A stretch of DNA of 64,000 bases from Bryoerythrophyllum caledonicum (GCA_963971425.1 OZ020516.1:17286593-17350592); one strand, 5' to 3'; counted from the stretch's first letter, positions 37,269-49,503 are shown. Notes: generated from the sequence alone by a model not told the origin. Translations and numbers: made by a program.

Positions 37269-38200
37269 TTATGTACAAAATAGACCTCCTCGTGGGGGAA
37301 TTTTCCCGAAAGTTAATTATTGAATTTTCCCAAAAATTTATTGAACTTCATGGTGAAATTGGATAGCCTCCAAAAAAAAGATGTATTCGATAGGACGTCT
37401 ATGTCTGAGGTCCTAGGTTTATTGACAAAGGCTCCCTATCGTTGGACCTTGCTGTCATGTTGTTTTTGTACATAGGTTTTTATTTTTTATTTTTTGTAAT
37501 CCAGTTTTTGTTTTTTAAACTCTAGCATCTAAAGCTTATTTGGAAGGTAAATCATCCTCGGAACGGACTACGTGTACTTGACAATGCCGTCCATTTTCTT
37601 ATATAAAAAAAGCGACGTATATAATAGTTGATACACTATTACATATCATCTCATATTTCCCCTCATGGCAATTGTATGTGATATTAATTGTGTGTAAGCT
37701 GTAAATTGTATATAAGATGCAATTGTACGTGTGTAAATTGTATGTAAGATGCTCTACACAATTAACGCCTCCGTCCTTATCATTTAACGTCCATGCCCTA
37801 ATCACTTAACGTCCCCATCCTAATCACTTAACATCCCCCCTGATCACTTAAACTCTCCGCTTTGCATCCTCTGTGGCGGCCAAGTGGCACCAACGTGGCA
37901 GGAAGGTGGCGCAAACGTGGTAGACGAGTATAAGTAGGATAAGCCACGTCGCTAGTTTTTTACCATTCAAAAGAGTTAACTACGTTTGACCCTATCAGGC
38001 GGGCGGGGACCTCTATTAGAAGAGGCAGGTGGACGAGCAAACCGGACGTCTGTCTGGCATGACAACCATGGATAGAAATGATTAACACGCATCTCCTCTT
38101 CTAGTACTACGACAACGCAACCTTGGCACATGCTTTTGCCGAGGTGGAAGCGCTTGCCAAGGCGATTGACATAAGTGAAGCCACAGATTTGGTCATGACT
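37269..38200. other. Intergenic, possibly 5' flank of the gypsy element
   Basis: AT-rich with short repeats (TGTATGTAAGATGC..., CACTTAACGTCC repeated near 37800). No LTR boundary or primer-binding site could be recognised. Confidence 0.4.
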
Positions 38201-38261
38201 ACGACAGACGCTTCCAAGCCCAATGTGTTGGCTATCGCATCCAAAAGCTTGGCGAAGGCAT

Positions 38262-39110
38262 AACCTAAAAAGCATTGTTGGACTTGTAGGGAAGCTGGTT
38301 ACACCAAAAGGACTTCAATTGCTTCATAAAGAAAAGGGGCAATACGGTGAAGGCTAAGTCTACAACCGAGACGGCCAAGCCTGGCAAAAAGACAGGGGGC
38401 AAGGGAAGAATCCTATGACATGTTTCCACTATGGCAAGTCTAGCCACAGTGACGAGAACTATTTTGTTCTTCATCTAGAGAAGAGCCCAAAGTCTTTAGC
38501 TGCTGGATCGGATTTGATGAAGACGCTTCAAGCCAAAATTGCGCAATTAAAGAAGCAGATGAGCACGATGGCCTCTTTCGAGCAATTGATAGACACATGG
38601 ACTACAATGAGGAGTCACGACTCATTTTCAGCCATGGATGCTTACTTGTATGGCGTTTTTGGGCAAATTTTGGCAGCGGTTTCCACTCATGCCCAAGTTA
38701 CCGCTCAAGCGGTGGTACCTTCTTCTACTTTGGCGGATAGTAGTGGTCCTCTGCACCACGCGAGTATACCGGATCACATTAGGTGGCCATGCAGGCCAAG
38801 TTGGCCGCGGAGGCTATTTCCGTATTTGAGGCCAACGCTACATCTACATCTACAAGCAACAATTTGGGCATCAGCCATAGATATCTGAAGTAGTTTACTG
38901 TCCAATGTTGCCGTACGATCGGCAGGGAGCAACGCAATTTGCGTCCATAGGTCAAATGGTTGCTGAATGATGATGGAGTGATCGTAGTTGGCCATACGGA
39001 CAACAACTCATCTTGAGCTACGTCCCTACGTGTTATATTGGACTCTGAAGCTCAGCCTGTAACGATTGGCAAGCAACTGGCTTAAAATTTCAATTTAGGT
39101 GCTTTTAATC
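38262..39110 (+). pseudogene. gypsy gag zinc knuckles and aspartic protease, decayed
   Basis: KHCWTCREAGYTKR at ~38270 and CFHYGKSSHSDENYF at ~38420 are two degenerate CCHC knuckles (Cys to Tyr in the second). Near 39026, VILDSEAQPVTIGKQLA corresponds to the retroviral-type protease core, with the D-S/T-G triad changed to DSE. Stops and frameshifts intervene, so neither product can be made. These domains would have packaged element RNA and processed the polyprotein. Confidence 0.7.
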
Positions 39111-39707
39111 TCAAGCCTTGCCCTAGACACGGAGAAGATCATGGGTTACACCCAACATCTATTGCAATTAATGTTCGGCATGGGATCTTGTCCATTGTTT
39201 CCCCACATATATCTTTAGTGCACAGTGAGTGGTGCCACCAACTATGACATTCTAGTAGGTCAGCAGACACGTTATCTACTTCGTTTCAAGGTAGATAACT
39301 GGAAGGAAGAAGCATGGATTAGGCCTGGATAGTCTACCGATTATGGCATAAAGGAGCTCATTCTCGTTGTCTTTTTAGCTAGCACGGTGACTTCAACAGC
39401 AGAGGCTATGTTTAGGTGCAGTGCTATGGCATCAGATTTGCCATGTGGTTTGACGCTTCACGAGGAGACATGTGCATTTTTGACCGGGGTAGCAAAATCA
39501 CATGAGCACGTACAACCAAAGATTCTGGCACGTCTTTGCAAAGATACGCTTCCGCCATGGAAGACTCAACTGGAGATCACTTGGTCAAGAGATTGTGGAC
39601 ACTCTTGCGGTCAAGAGATTGTAAACACTCTTGATGCTCCCCAATTCTCTGTGGATTTTTCCACTTCGTTGTTGGCTTGCACTATTTGGTGGTGACTACT
39701 AGATGAG

Positions 39708-40690
39708 GCTATTACCCTCGTGGAGTTTTTTGCTGGTATTAATATGGAGATTGCGGCTATCTTTGAGGCTGGATTGAGGTATGGCAGTACATCCACGTAG
39801 ATAGTAGCTTTGCAGCCAACCGTGCCAACCACCATAACATGCAGACTTGCAACGTCTATTCGGGTTGTATCTAAAGTATCTACCACATTTTCTAATCCGC
39901 CATTGTTTTGGCAAGTTGCTACGTAATGTGACGTTGATTAGGGAGGATGACCTCCAACGTTTGGGTCACATGGATTTGGTAATTGTCCAATGGCCTTGCC
40001 AAGGCCATTTACAAGCGGGTCGTGGACGAGGATTGAATGACCCTCGGTCATATCTCTTTGAGGATTTGCTTAGGCTCATCCAATGATGAATTATCTACTT
40101 GTCGACATCGTAACGGTACATTTTTTAGAATGTATCGCCCATAGGGGACACATGGACAAAGGTGCGTAAAGATGGTACATACATCCATCACCTTCTTAGT
40201 CCTCCTATTTTTGTGAAAATTGTCGCGTTGGGCTCATACGCCCATCGGCTACGTTGAATATGGACCAACCTGACTTCTTTGGAAATACTCACCTCAGCAT
40301 TGGCTTAAAGTGCACTGACCTACTCGTTGTGAGGTCAATGATATCTCGGATGATGACCGTGTTTCTACAGAGGTCACCAACGATGACAAGCCACCTTTGG
40401 TAGTAGTAAACCGCGTGGGCTTTTCTTGGGGGCTATTTCCTACATTTATCTGTTTTTCGGGGTTGTTTGCTTTTCGGACCGGTAGTCCAAATATGGTTTG
40501 GGATTCTACTTTTCAAACTTGCAAGGAGCCTTCTGGCGATGAGGGTAAGGGAACAATGGGCTTTTTGACAGGCACCACCGCCGCACTGGATCTATTTGAA
40601 GATCAACGCTGTTACTTGTTGGATCCAACCATTGATCTCAACAACCGATTTAGGTTTGTGGCCTATGTTTCACCATCAAGCATTGTCCGC
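39708..40690 (+). pseudogene. Captured cytosine-5 DNA methyltransferase domain (DNMT) in the gypsy element
   Basis: Several C5-MTase motifs can be read in order. Motif I: TLVEFFAGINMEIAAIFEAG (39711 on), usually F-x-G-x-G. Motif II region: YIHVDS (~39788). Motif IV with catalytic Cys: LVIVQWPCQGH, Cys codon 39997-39999 intact, then GRGLNDPRSYLF. Motif VI: YIF*NVSP (~40117), where the ENV Glu codon is TAG. Motif VIII: GSYAHRLR*IWTNLTSL (~40231), with TGA where Trp is expected. Target-recognition/motif IX-like: KPPLVVVNRVG (~40390). Motif X region: TMGFLTGTTA...LLDPTIDLN (to ~40645), with GNA lost. It would methylate cytosine in DNA. It lies between protease and RT in the same orientation. De-novo-type enzymes captured by retrotransposons have been reported, to my knowledge, in dinoflagellates and charophyte algae. 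Confidence 0.85.
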
Positions 40691-41313
40691 ATAATCATCC
40701 ATGCATGTTGGGGGCAAATTTTGATGGACAAGGGGCAGCGATGCCACATCTCATAGAGGTTAAGAAGCAAAGCTATTTTTATATTTGAAAAGGCACGCCA
40801 AAGGAGCATCAAGGTCATCGTATCTTTGCCGCTTTGGCCAAGGACTTTGGTTGAGAGGATGCCCCGAATATCTTTTTCCAATTTTATCATCACAATATGG
40901 GATTTTTTGTAGATCCCATTAGCAAGGAGTCTGGGGGTATAAATGCCCTCTCTGCTAATAAGTAACAATCACCGGCCGTGCCATTACGCTATGAGTCTCC
41001 ATTGGTGGAGAAGGAAACCACGGAATTTGATTACTAGCCTTTGGATTTGGAGCTACATCTTATTGGTGCGAAGGCAGAAAGGGTACGAGGTTCATACGTG
41101 CATATTGTAATTGTTTTGTTTTTAGCCTCCACGATTTAGCAAGCTACAAAGGCCAATTGATTCATATCTAATTAGAAGACGACCACCAGATCTTCCGACA
41201 ACCGCATAAGTTGAGTCGCTCAAAGAAAATTGGCGTTCAAAAATTGTTGTTAGGTATTGGTGGCCGCCAGCATGATTGAGCTCTCCAACAATAAGTACGC
41301 TTGAGCTAAAATT

Positions 41314-41885
41314 ATGCCATCTAAGAAAGACATCTTTGGCAATTGGACAGAGAAGCAGATGTTTGGAAATTGTAGGCTAGTCAATCGCAAGACCAAGTTA
41401 GATTGGTATCCAATGCCCAAGCCAGAGGAGTTGTTTGATGCGGTGGGCCATGCTAGAGTGTCCAATACTCTAGATTTGCGGTCCGGTTATCACTTGTTAC
41501 CATTGATGGTGGATAATTGGGTGAAGACTATATTCTAAAGAGTTGATCAAAATGGGAGATATCAACTTTACCATTGAAAGTTTCTCCTATTTGCCTTCAA
41601 GAACCCACCAGCTAAGTTTTATCCTATGAAGGAGAGGCTTTTGGCTGCGATTTGGGTCATAGCTCATCTTAGGCCATATTTGTCATCCCGGGCCTAGGCA
41701 AAAATTTATATAGTTGACCAACCATCAACCTTTGAAGTGGCTCATGGAGTCTGATAAGCTTAGGCTTTGTTGCTTCAAGAGTATGACTTTGAGGTTGTAC
41801 ATCAAGTTGGCATCATGAACTTCGATGCAAATGGCCTTTCTTGCAATCCAAGTCCATTGGAAGAGGGTTTAACTAGTGGCATAGG
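41314..41885 (+). pseudogene. gypsy reverse transcriptase (N-terminal part) and RNase H, decayed
   Basis: CRLVNRKTKLDWYPMPKPEE then NTLDLRSGYHLLPL (motif A Asp kept) is Ty3-type RT. The frame stops at 41536-41538 and the palm with the YxDD box is missing: the sequence jumps to KERLLAAIWVIAHLRPYL, the RNase H/connection region, and LLQEYDFEVVHQVGIMNFDA in a third frame (~41771), where Ty3 elements have the last RNase H segment. So an internal deletion of several hundred bases removed the active site. Confidence 0.8.
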
Positions 41886-42228
41886 GACTATGACAGAGAG
41901 CTAGTCCTGGGATGGCATGTAGCAACCTACCTCTCTTTGATGTCTCGATCACCATCCACGTTGCCAAATCAAGCGACCAATGAGGAATTGGAGAAGGCCT
42001 AGGTTGTTACCTATGTGTAACAAGACGTTTCAATCTTATACAAGCTACAACATGGGACATTTCCTCCACCTCTTTTTGCTATGGAGCGTGATTAAGTTGG
42101 ACACGGAATAACAACGTTTTGTTGAGAAAACAACCTTTTATTTTGAGTATAGCCGGATGGAACTAGGCGCATAGTTCCCAAGCCAAATCAAAGGGCTTCG
42201 TTGATATGATAAGCACACGAAGACCTAG

Positions 42229-42990
42229 GACATTTTGGGGTACGACAGACTCATTTGATGTTGCGCACCCAATACTGCAGGACCGACATGTATCAAGAGG
42301 TCGCCATGTATGTTTCTTGGTGTGAAGTGTGTCATCGAGTCTGATCTAGCTTCAACACTTTGTCACCGAAATTGCAATCTTTGCCCATTTTCGGGCTAGG
42401 TTATCAATGGTCTTTTGACTTTGCTAGTCTTTTTGTTGTCGTTCCATGTAGAGCTATATACGTATTGGTGATGGTAGAGCATTTCAGCAAGTAGATCAAG
42501 CTCGTGCCCCTATCATAGAACTCTTTGGAGTTGGTGGCCATGGCATTCCTAGATCGGATGTTGGCTCGATTTGGAGCTCCAGCTAAGGGATTGACTGACT
42601 AGAGGTGTGAGTTCGTTGCTGCTTTCAGAGTTTTGTGTACCAAAACATTAATTGACCATCGTACCACTTCTTGAAATCATCTAGAAGCAGACGGTTTGAC
42701 GGAGCGTGTGGTTCACACCGTCAAGCGTGGCCTACGGAAGTATAGATTACAGAAGTACTAGTTGTTGTATAGGCAAGAGCCAATTTTATCAAGTTCCGTA
42801 TGGGAAAAATTGGCTTCGGTTGTAGATTTGGACGATCCACGGGTATTAATCCAATGTCTACGTGATCAAGCCGAGTTCTCCAAGCGGGCCATGTCGATGG
42901 CTATAGAGAACATATCCATTGCTTAGCATCGTGACACATTATGATACGCTTGTACTCGTAGGAGTGCCTACCGACCTTAGTTGGGGCGTT
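42229..42990 (+). pseudogene. gypsy integrase, decayed
   Basis: HFGVRQTH..CEVC is the HHCC zinc-binding region (~42235-42335). FDFASLFVV (first catalytic Asp, ~42417), LTD*RCEF (second Asp, ~42590) and EADGLTERVVHTVKRGLRKY (Glu, ~42688) give a D,D-35-E core broken by TAG codons. VDLDDP and HRDTL..A further on match the C-terminal part. It would insert the element cDNA. Confidence 0.8.
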
Positions 42991-43209
42991 TCTCCACAGA
43001 AGACTATGTTTATCTTTAACGTGAGGCGCCCACAAGGCTGGACATCAAGGCATGGCACACTATTCTTCATGTGAAGGATGTGTTGTCTAATGGTTTCTTG
43101 TTGCAGGAAGGCAAAGATGGTTGGGAGTGTCACGAGCACACTAAGAATTGTGCTCCCTATCATTTATTTATTAATGGTTGCGTTGATCCCAACTTGGCCG
43201 TTGTGCCAT

Positions 43210-43335
43210 AGCGGCCTTCTGTGTTTTTACGTAGTAAGTAGAAGAAAGCGGCTACTATGATCCTATGTGACCATTGCTAGAGTAAACGGCATATGGCTTG
43301 TTTGACGCCGCCTCTTTTTTCAACCGTTTGGAGAT
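43210..43335 (+). pseudogene. PHD-finger relic at the gypsy C-terminus
   Basis: KKAATMILCDHC*SKRHMACLTPPL reads as the middle of a PHD zinc finger (C-D-x-C....HM.CL.PPL); the first Cys pair is degraded and a Trp-Cys-Pro end is lost. It follows the integrase tail with no other gene between. PHD fingers bind histone H3 tails and might target integration; that role here is inference. Confidence 0.6.
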
Positions 43336-43340
43336 TGGAC

Positions 43341-44150
43341 TTGCCCTAGTTGTAGGTCTTCAAGCCACGTTTGACTCGATCAGATGACTTGAATTTCTTG
43401 TTGATATGTCACTGGTATGGTGCTCAGCCATCCAGTTAGAGGTTCCAACTTTATTTTAAAGATAGGCAACGTTGTCCTAATGGAAATTCTTCCATCATGT
43501 AGATATTAATACCAGTGTGGATATGTTTTGATTACAGCTAGCGGTTAGATGAGGTAAAAAAGTTTGGTCATGGTGAGAATCACGATTTGAGGATTTGGGC
43601 AAGTGTTAGCATGTAGGTGCTACACCGCTCTTGTCACTGCTCAAAAGGATAGGTAGCGGGTTGATTGGTATTTTTCCTGCGTCGCTAGCGAGCCAAGCCG
43701 TGGGCCGCCCAACCACTCGACGGGCTCGATCGGGTTCGAACCCGGACCAGCGGCGGCCACTGACTACGACATTTCCAGCCAACCAAGTCCACGACTTGGC
43801 AACCAGGTTGTACGAATCAACACCTTTATACGTCCGTACCATCAGCTATCTTACGATAATTTTTTTTTTATTTAGTTATTTTTTTTATTTTACTAATCTT
43901 ATTGGTTGGAAGGTCTAAGTTTTTAGTCTTCCAATAAATAAAAGACTAGAGGATTTTATGTGGTTGAAAGTGGAAAGGATAAGAAAGTAATGAAGTACCT
44001 TGTGGGATACTTTGGATAGGATGACATGGGCAGGAGTGCCCACGTCCACTTGAGGTGGAAAAGATTAGGGGGAAGATTCCTTAGTGAGTGTATATGTGTG
44101 CGGGTGAGAGAGCAAGGGTTTGGAGCAGACCTTTGACTGTGTGTAACTCG
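43341..44150. other. Intergenic; tRNA T-loop-like motif near 43.73 kb
   Basis: CGGGTTCGAACCCGG (43731-43745) is a self-complementary B-box-like sequence, but no cloverleaf could be drawn around it. The rest is unassigned and may include the 3' end of the gypsy element. Confidence 0.4.
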
Positions 44151-44790
44151 TTGAGCTTGAATGGTATGGAATTGAAAATTTGAGATCTTGTTTCTTGTTT
44201 CAAGAGCTTTCCATACTCGTTTCAATTTTTGAATTCGGAGTTGTAAAGAAAAAGTTATTGAGGTTTTAATTCTGTGAAAATCCGAGGCCATCCATTGAGG
44301 GGCAGAGGTTTCGAGGAGCCACAACTTTTTCTGTAGTTCTCAATTTGATTTGAGATTTTGAGGGACTGTGCATCTCTATCTTAGCTTTCTAGAAAGATAT
44401 TACAATTGAGATTTGGAGTTGTGAGCAAGAAGTTATAGAGATCTGAATGAATAGGGGTAGGCAAAACTTTGATTGTCCATAACTTTTGGACAGTAGTTTA
44501 GAATTGTTTGAAAATTGGAAGGTACGTGAACCATGGTCATAGCTCTTCAAAAAGTTATTACAATTGAGATTTGGAGTTTTGAAGAAGAAGTTATGAGCAA
44601 TTGAATATCTGGAGGGGCAGAACTTTGAACTCGTATAACTTTCGGGTAGTAGTTTAGATTAACTTGAAATTTGAAAAAGTGTTAGTTGTCTGAATTAACT
44701 TTCCAGAGAACTATTACACTTAGTATTTGAAGTTTTGAGTCATCTGTGTCACTTGATTGAAGGTTACAGCCTTGGTGAAACTTTTCCATT
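44150..44790 (+). repeat. Degenerate tandem repeat, period ~150-170 bp
   Basis: The phrases ATTACAATTGAGATTTGGAG, GAAGAAGTTAT.GAG, GGGGCAGAACTTTGA and TAACTTT.GG.AGTAGTTTAGA recur three to four times in order. Such text is common next to plant LTR retrotransposons; its class is not determined. Confidence 0.6.
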
Positions 44791-45604
44791 GTGTTTTTGA
44801 ACACTTCTTTTGAGTTTCTTAGTGTTTTTGAACACTTGAAGACTTTGGAGTTGAAGGATGGAAGAATTGAAGACTTGAGGCTTGAAGAGAAGAGAAGATG
44901 GAGACAAGTGTGTTGTGGCTTGTGGTCCGATTTCTTTTTTTGTGATTTCAAGCCAGCTTTGGAGGCTAGTTGTATTTCAATTCTGTTCTTATAAACTCTG
45001 TTGCGGCGAAGTGGGGTTAATTGCCCACACGGTCGTGTTTATGTCGTTCCCACCGGTGAGGCACGTTTGCTGGTCACCGTGGATTTGAATTTTAGGAGCC
45101 AATCTTTCGGACGGTTTCAGCTTGTGGTCTGGCCGTCCCGTTCTACCCGTCCGAGGCCGTGGTTTCTTATCACCCACCTTTACCCTTAACCCTTTAGAGC
45201 CACCACAGGATAGGCCAACGGGGAGGAGTTTGAAGACTGAAGACTGAAGACTGAAGACTGGAGGCTGAAAACCGAAGATTACAAGATTTGACAGAACTCC
45301 GTAGCAGACTATAAGAAGTCGCAGCCAGATTCCTCGCATATTCTCAAAGCGCGCTCCTCTCTACTCGACAACGTGGAGATTGACCAAGGGATTGGCGACA
45401 AAGTTGCCTAAGGCGTATAAAAATGGAGCTCACATTACACTTTGCCTATCCACTCTTAGTTATCTCTCTGTCCGCTTATTGATCTGGCAACGAACAACAT
45501 CTTCAACTAGATGCATACAATTATTGCTGCAACATCACCGTGGCAATAGTCTTTTTAATGTTGTTTGGTCCTAGCTCTTTAGATGGGTTTTTAATCCGCT
45601 AAAG

Positions 45605-46190
45605 GGGGAATTTGAGGGTATGCTGGACATAGTTGTATTCGTCTACGTTTTTTGCTTATATTTGATATTGATTGTGGCTCTTCGTTTGTTGTGTTTAGCA
45701 ATCTTTGTTTATACAACAACTGCCAAGGGATGTGGCGTGAAGGATTGTACCACATTACATAGTCATAGCGTGGATTAGTTAGTTCTATTCTACAGACGTT
45801 AGGGACATACATCCGCCACACCACATCCATCCAATGGATGTATTTCATCTATTAGAGTTTTGCTAGTGTGCATTTAGTGGCGTGTACGTCTTTGACTTGA
45901 CGTCTCTGTCAAGTCAAGCTTTGTGAGTAAGTTTAGAGAGTGATAGTGATTGTTTTTACTTGTAAGTGATGTTATTTCATTGATGAAGACATTGTACCTC
46001 CTATTCTATATTTGCACTTGTTGATTCTCTTCTTATATTGTGCGAGATGCTTGACTTGATAAGTGATTTGCTACATTCTCCTTAAGGGTGTGCTGAACAT
46101 AGTTGTGTTTGTCTATGTTTTTCGTTTATTTGATGTTGGTTGTGACTCACAAATTGTTGTGTTTAGCAATCTTCCTTTACGCAACATACA
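45605..46190 (+). repeat. ~110-bp direct repeat
   Basis: 45605-45720 and 46083-46190 share GCTG.ACATAGTTGT.TT, GTCTA.GTTTTT and TTGTTGTGTTTAGCAATCTT in the same order, 370 bp apart. No TG...CA borders found, so I do not call LTRs. Confidence 0.6.
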
Positions 46191-46667
46191 ACCGAAATCA
46201 AATCTTTGAATCATTTGACTCCCACGTGAAATGTACCACCAACATAATGGTGTAGGTTTATCGAACTCTGTTATCTATTACCACCTCATGGCTCATAAGT
46301 ATGATTTTCGACTTATGTTCTAAGAGTGGCAATAGTATGACTCAAAACCACCATAATTATATATTCATTAGAATACCACTAACTAGTGGCATGCTAGACA
46401 TTCCAAACAATTCAAAGAAAGTAGTCAATGATTTCCCATTTATTCTAAGTTCTATAGAAGTATTTCATTTCAAAAATTGTCCCAATTTGTCAATCACAAA
46501 AGCATCACCATTCTTGTTATCAAAGATGACACCAACAATGAAAATGGATGTAAAGGATGTTGGTCATTCTAGGTACTCACCATTGACATAACCAAGCCCA
46601 TTCCATTGCCATAGACATGAGAATATTCTTAAATAAACATTTTTTTGAAATATTGCAATCATAGGAT

Positions 46668-47470
46668 TGTTGGGAGTTTGTGAGTGGTTCACAAACAATG
46701 AATCAAATTAGTGAGTAAATATTTGTTGTAAACGGATGGAAGAGTACATATCTTATAATGTCTTTGTGATAATAAACATGCCTAAGGGATAGGGGATGCT
46801 CTACATTGTATTTAATACTTTGCATATACTTGTATTAAAGGGAGATTGACTCACAAACTCTCTTCTACATAAACCCTAGAAACCCTAAAGAAACCCTGAT
46901 TTGCTCAAAAACACCATATACAACCTCAAATCACGTCGGATTTTATTGGCTAGCTTATAGTTTTTACATTATAGAGTCTCCCCACCTCAATGTAGCCTTC
47001 TAACACTCTAACCACTCTTCAAAAACTAGTGTCTATGCTCTAACTCCAAGTTGCAAGAGAGATAGAGAGCTCTTCAAACTCCCTCACACATGTGCACCAA
47101 ACCCTAAGTGACTTCATCAGGGAAATGAACACTGGACTGGATGAAAGTCATCCGGATGTCTAGGTTCATCCCACTGGCGAATGAACACTCGTCAGGACGG
47201 AAATCATCCACCTGTCCAGGGTTCATCCGGACATTCCAGTGGATGAAACATTGTTCATGAAGGAAATCATCCACATGTCTAGGTTCATCCAGTGGAGAGC
47301 TAAAGACTCATCCGATGATCAAAAAGAAAATTACTACCCGGGTCCTCTAATCCAGGTTCTCCACTTAACAACTTGTAAAATCCAACCTCCAAATTAAAAG
47401 ACTATTGTTCTTCCTATAATAAGGCCAAATCCTTATGTTGATGTTTTAACAACAACAAACCAAAGCAATG
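46668..47470 (+). repeat. LTR-like block with internal ~80-bp repeats
   Basis: It begins TGTTGGGAGTTTGTGAG, the kind of start seen in Ty1/copia LTRs, and runs through a short-exon-like region with AAACCCTAGAAACCCTAAAG. Around 47120-47310 three units contain GGATGAA..CATCC..ATGTCTAGGTTCATCC. The 3' border is unclear and no partner copy is in the window; possibly a solo LTR. Confidence 0.3.
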
Positions 47471-48101
47471 TTGGATCTTTACACTTATTGGTAAAATCAA
47501 ACTTATAAACTTTATCCTTCAGAGGTGATAATAGAGATAATTATAAAGAGAGGGGCTGAAAAACTTGTATTTTCATACCATTGAAATCCTAGAATTTGAC
47601 ATGTAACACATGATGGGGTGTTATAAGCCCTTGGCATTTATGAAAGAATATGGGGGAATACAGAGGATGTGGAAATGGGAGAATATGGCTATAATTAGGT
47701 TTGAGGGAGTTCCTTTGAGACAAAAAAGTGGTTTTGAGTTCCATATTGATGGGTGCATGCTCTATTTCTATTGGTATAAAATTTGGTATATAAATACATG
47801 ATTTCTTACAAGGTGGGGGAATGTGTGTCAAGTTTCCTCTTCAACCCATACTTTACAATTCTTTATAGTATTGCTAACCTTAGATGCAATATTTAAGTAA
47901 ATGTGGACTTTAAGATGAATTCTGGACTTAGGATCAATTCTTGATATAGGAAGCAAGATCATGAGATCATATGGTCTTACCATTGGCATCAAGAATATTT
48001 CAATAAATATAGGATTGAGCCTACAGATTAGGAGTAACTGCAACATTCACTTCGGGATGAAGTATAAAAGGCATCAAACAATGTAGTGGGATGTGGTGAT
48101 C
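47471..48101. other. Intergenic, no gene seen
   Basis: Only short frames without motifs. Confidence 0.45.
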
Positions 48102-48530
48102 GAAGATACATACCTTACATAGTGGGATCCTACAATCTAACAACACATGTAGGGCAATCAATGTAGTACATGTCAAACAAAGAAGCATTCAATTAGGCAT
48201 GGAGAATGGGGGTAAGAACCACTGACAACTTTACTCATAGAATATATTGAACAAAAATAAGCCGCTGAAGAACTAAATGTAGGGAAGTAGCTACATACTT
48301 TGTAATACTCGCTCAAGATACATAGCATACATAGTAAGGTCCTACGGTCTAACAATACATGTAGGGCAATCAATGTAGTACACATCAAAAAAATAAGCAA
48401 CCAAATAGGCGTGGGGAATGGGGGTAATGACCATCAAAAAAATATATTCATAGAATAAATTGGATGAAAACCAACGCCAACAGAATTCAATGTAGGGAAC
48501 CGACTACGTACTTCGTAACACTCGCTCAAA
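48102..48530 (-). repeat. ~210-bp tandem duplication covering the end of the second FCP1-like ORF
   Basis: 48102-48312 and 48313-48530 share ATACATGTAGGGCAATCAA, TAGGCRTGGRGAATGGGGGT and AATGTAGGGAA..ACTAC and end in ACTCGCTC. The second unit contains the last codons of the upstream minus-strand ORF; the first holds a diverged copy of them. Confidence 0.75.
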
Positions 48531-49128
48531 GTGCCATGGTTCAAGCAGTCTACGATTAAACTTTACATCCATCGGGTGCCCCCGCAGATACTCCTTCACC
48601 AAGGCGTAAGATCGCAGCGGAAGGATGAACGGAAGCAACGCTGTGCCAATATTAGGTATAACATTGGATGTGTTGGGTAAGGTCATTTCACCATGCCATG
48701 ACTTCGGAAAGTAGCAAGCAAGGTCTCCGTTGAAGACATGACGCATTGGCTGGTCATCAACCATCAATATTTTGTCAGGAAGACAAAACTGCTTTGTCTT
48801 CCGGTCCGTTGAGAGTCTATGAAGAACCTTGTCACAAAAAGGATACAATTGTAGCCTTGAACACTTGTTTCGTCCATAACAAAAAAGAAGTCTTGACCTT
48901 ATGCCTTCGGGGAGGAGGGCTTCAAGGACCTTCTTCACGCGCGCTGGGACCATGGACGACCATATATCAACTTGGAAGGACCTCAGAATTATACTGAAGA
49001 ACTTTAGGAGACCAGGCCGAACAATGATGTTGTTCCGATTGAAGCGTCGCGGGGAGTAGTTATCGTATTGCTCGAAACAAAGCAATCCGTTGACAGACAA
49101 CACGATAACTTTTGTCGAGTCGTCGCGT
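48504..49128 (-). pseudogene. FCP1-like HAD phosphatase domain, catalytic Asp lost (last exon)
   Basis: The frame opens after a TTGTCGAGTCGTCG-side acceptor (minus-strand GATCACAG/CGACG near 49128) and encodes RRDDSTKVIVLSVNGLLCF, RPGLLKFFSIILRSFQVDIW, KILMVDDQPMRHVFN and PRSYALVKEYLRGH-like C-terminal text. FCP1/TIM50-type HAD enzymes start with hhhDxDGTL/DLNG; here the nucleophile position reads SVNG, so phosphatase activity is unlikely, while the late DD pair is kept. Upstream exons could not be found in the 380 bp before the next gene. Same strand and 380 bp downstream of the related gene at 49504-50348, so probably an old tandem copy. A pseudoenzyme scaffold is possible. Confidence 0.6.
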
Positions 49129-49169
49129 CGCTGTGATCATAGAGAAAGATAGAAGTTATAAACAACATC

Positions 49170-49343
49170 ATGGATCGTAGGATCCCACCACACTGCCATC
49201 CATACTACAAACAAATCATCCATACAAGATCCTTAACTACTCCATCCATGAGGGTCATAGGATCCTACCACACTGCTATCCACATCACAAAAATCATACA
49301 GTATCCTTAACTACTACATTCCTCACGGTCGTAGGATCCTACC
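49170..49343. repeat. GATC-palindrome cluster (3 copies)
   Basis: TCGTAGGATCCTACCA-type motifs near 49173, 49255 and 49325 lie between the two FCP1-like genes. Each centres on GGATCC. Confidence 0.8.
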
Positions 49344-49503
49344 ACCCTAAGGATAATTCATGGGAGATATTGCGATTAATAATATTCAAAATAAGATGAT
49401 GGCCTCAATACTGAAGAGTGTCTGATAAAGTAGAGGTACATCCTACAAGTTTATATTGAAACAAAATATACAAAATATACACATCACCAATACGAGTGAG
49501 TAG

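Larger units (their letters stand above)
38200..43340 (+). mobile_element. Degenerate Ty3/gypsy retrotransposon carrying a cytosine-5 DNA methyltransferase and a PHD finger
   Basis: Domains follow one another on the plus strand in changing frames with many stops: gag zinc knuckles (38.27-38.48 kb), aspartic protease (~39.02-39.10), C5-methyltransferase (39.71-40.69), reverse transcriptase (41.31-41.60, truncated), RNase H (41.62-41.88), integrase (42.23-42.95) and a PHD-type zinc finger relic (43.21-43.33). Order PR-MTase-RT-RH-INT identifies Ty3/gypsy with an insertion between PR and RT. I found no LTRs by eye. Confidence 0.85.

Noticed and set aside
43725..43760. Possible tRNA gene (GGTTCGAACCC box)
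   Set aside because: The motif is self-complementary and no acceptor, D or anticodon stems could be paired around it on either strand.
45605..46190. Flanking LTR pair of a short retrotransposon
   Set aside because: The ~110-bp repeats have no TG...CA ends, no target duplication and nothing element-like between them.
46301..46591. 96-codon ORF as a possible retroelement gag fragment
   Set aside because: No zinc knuckle or gag motif; composition is that of the surrounding AT-rich DNA.
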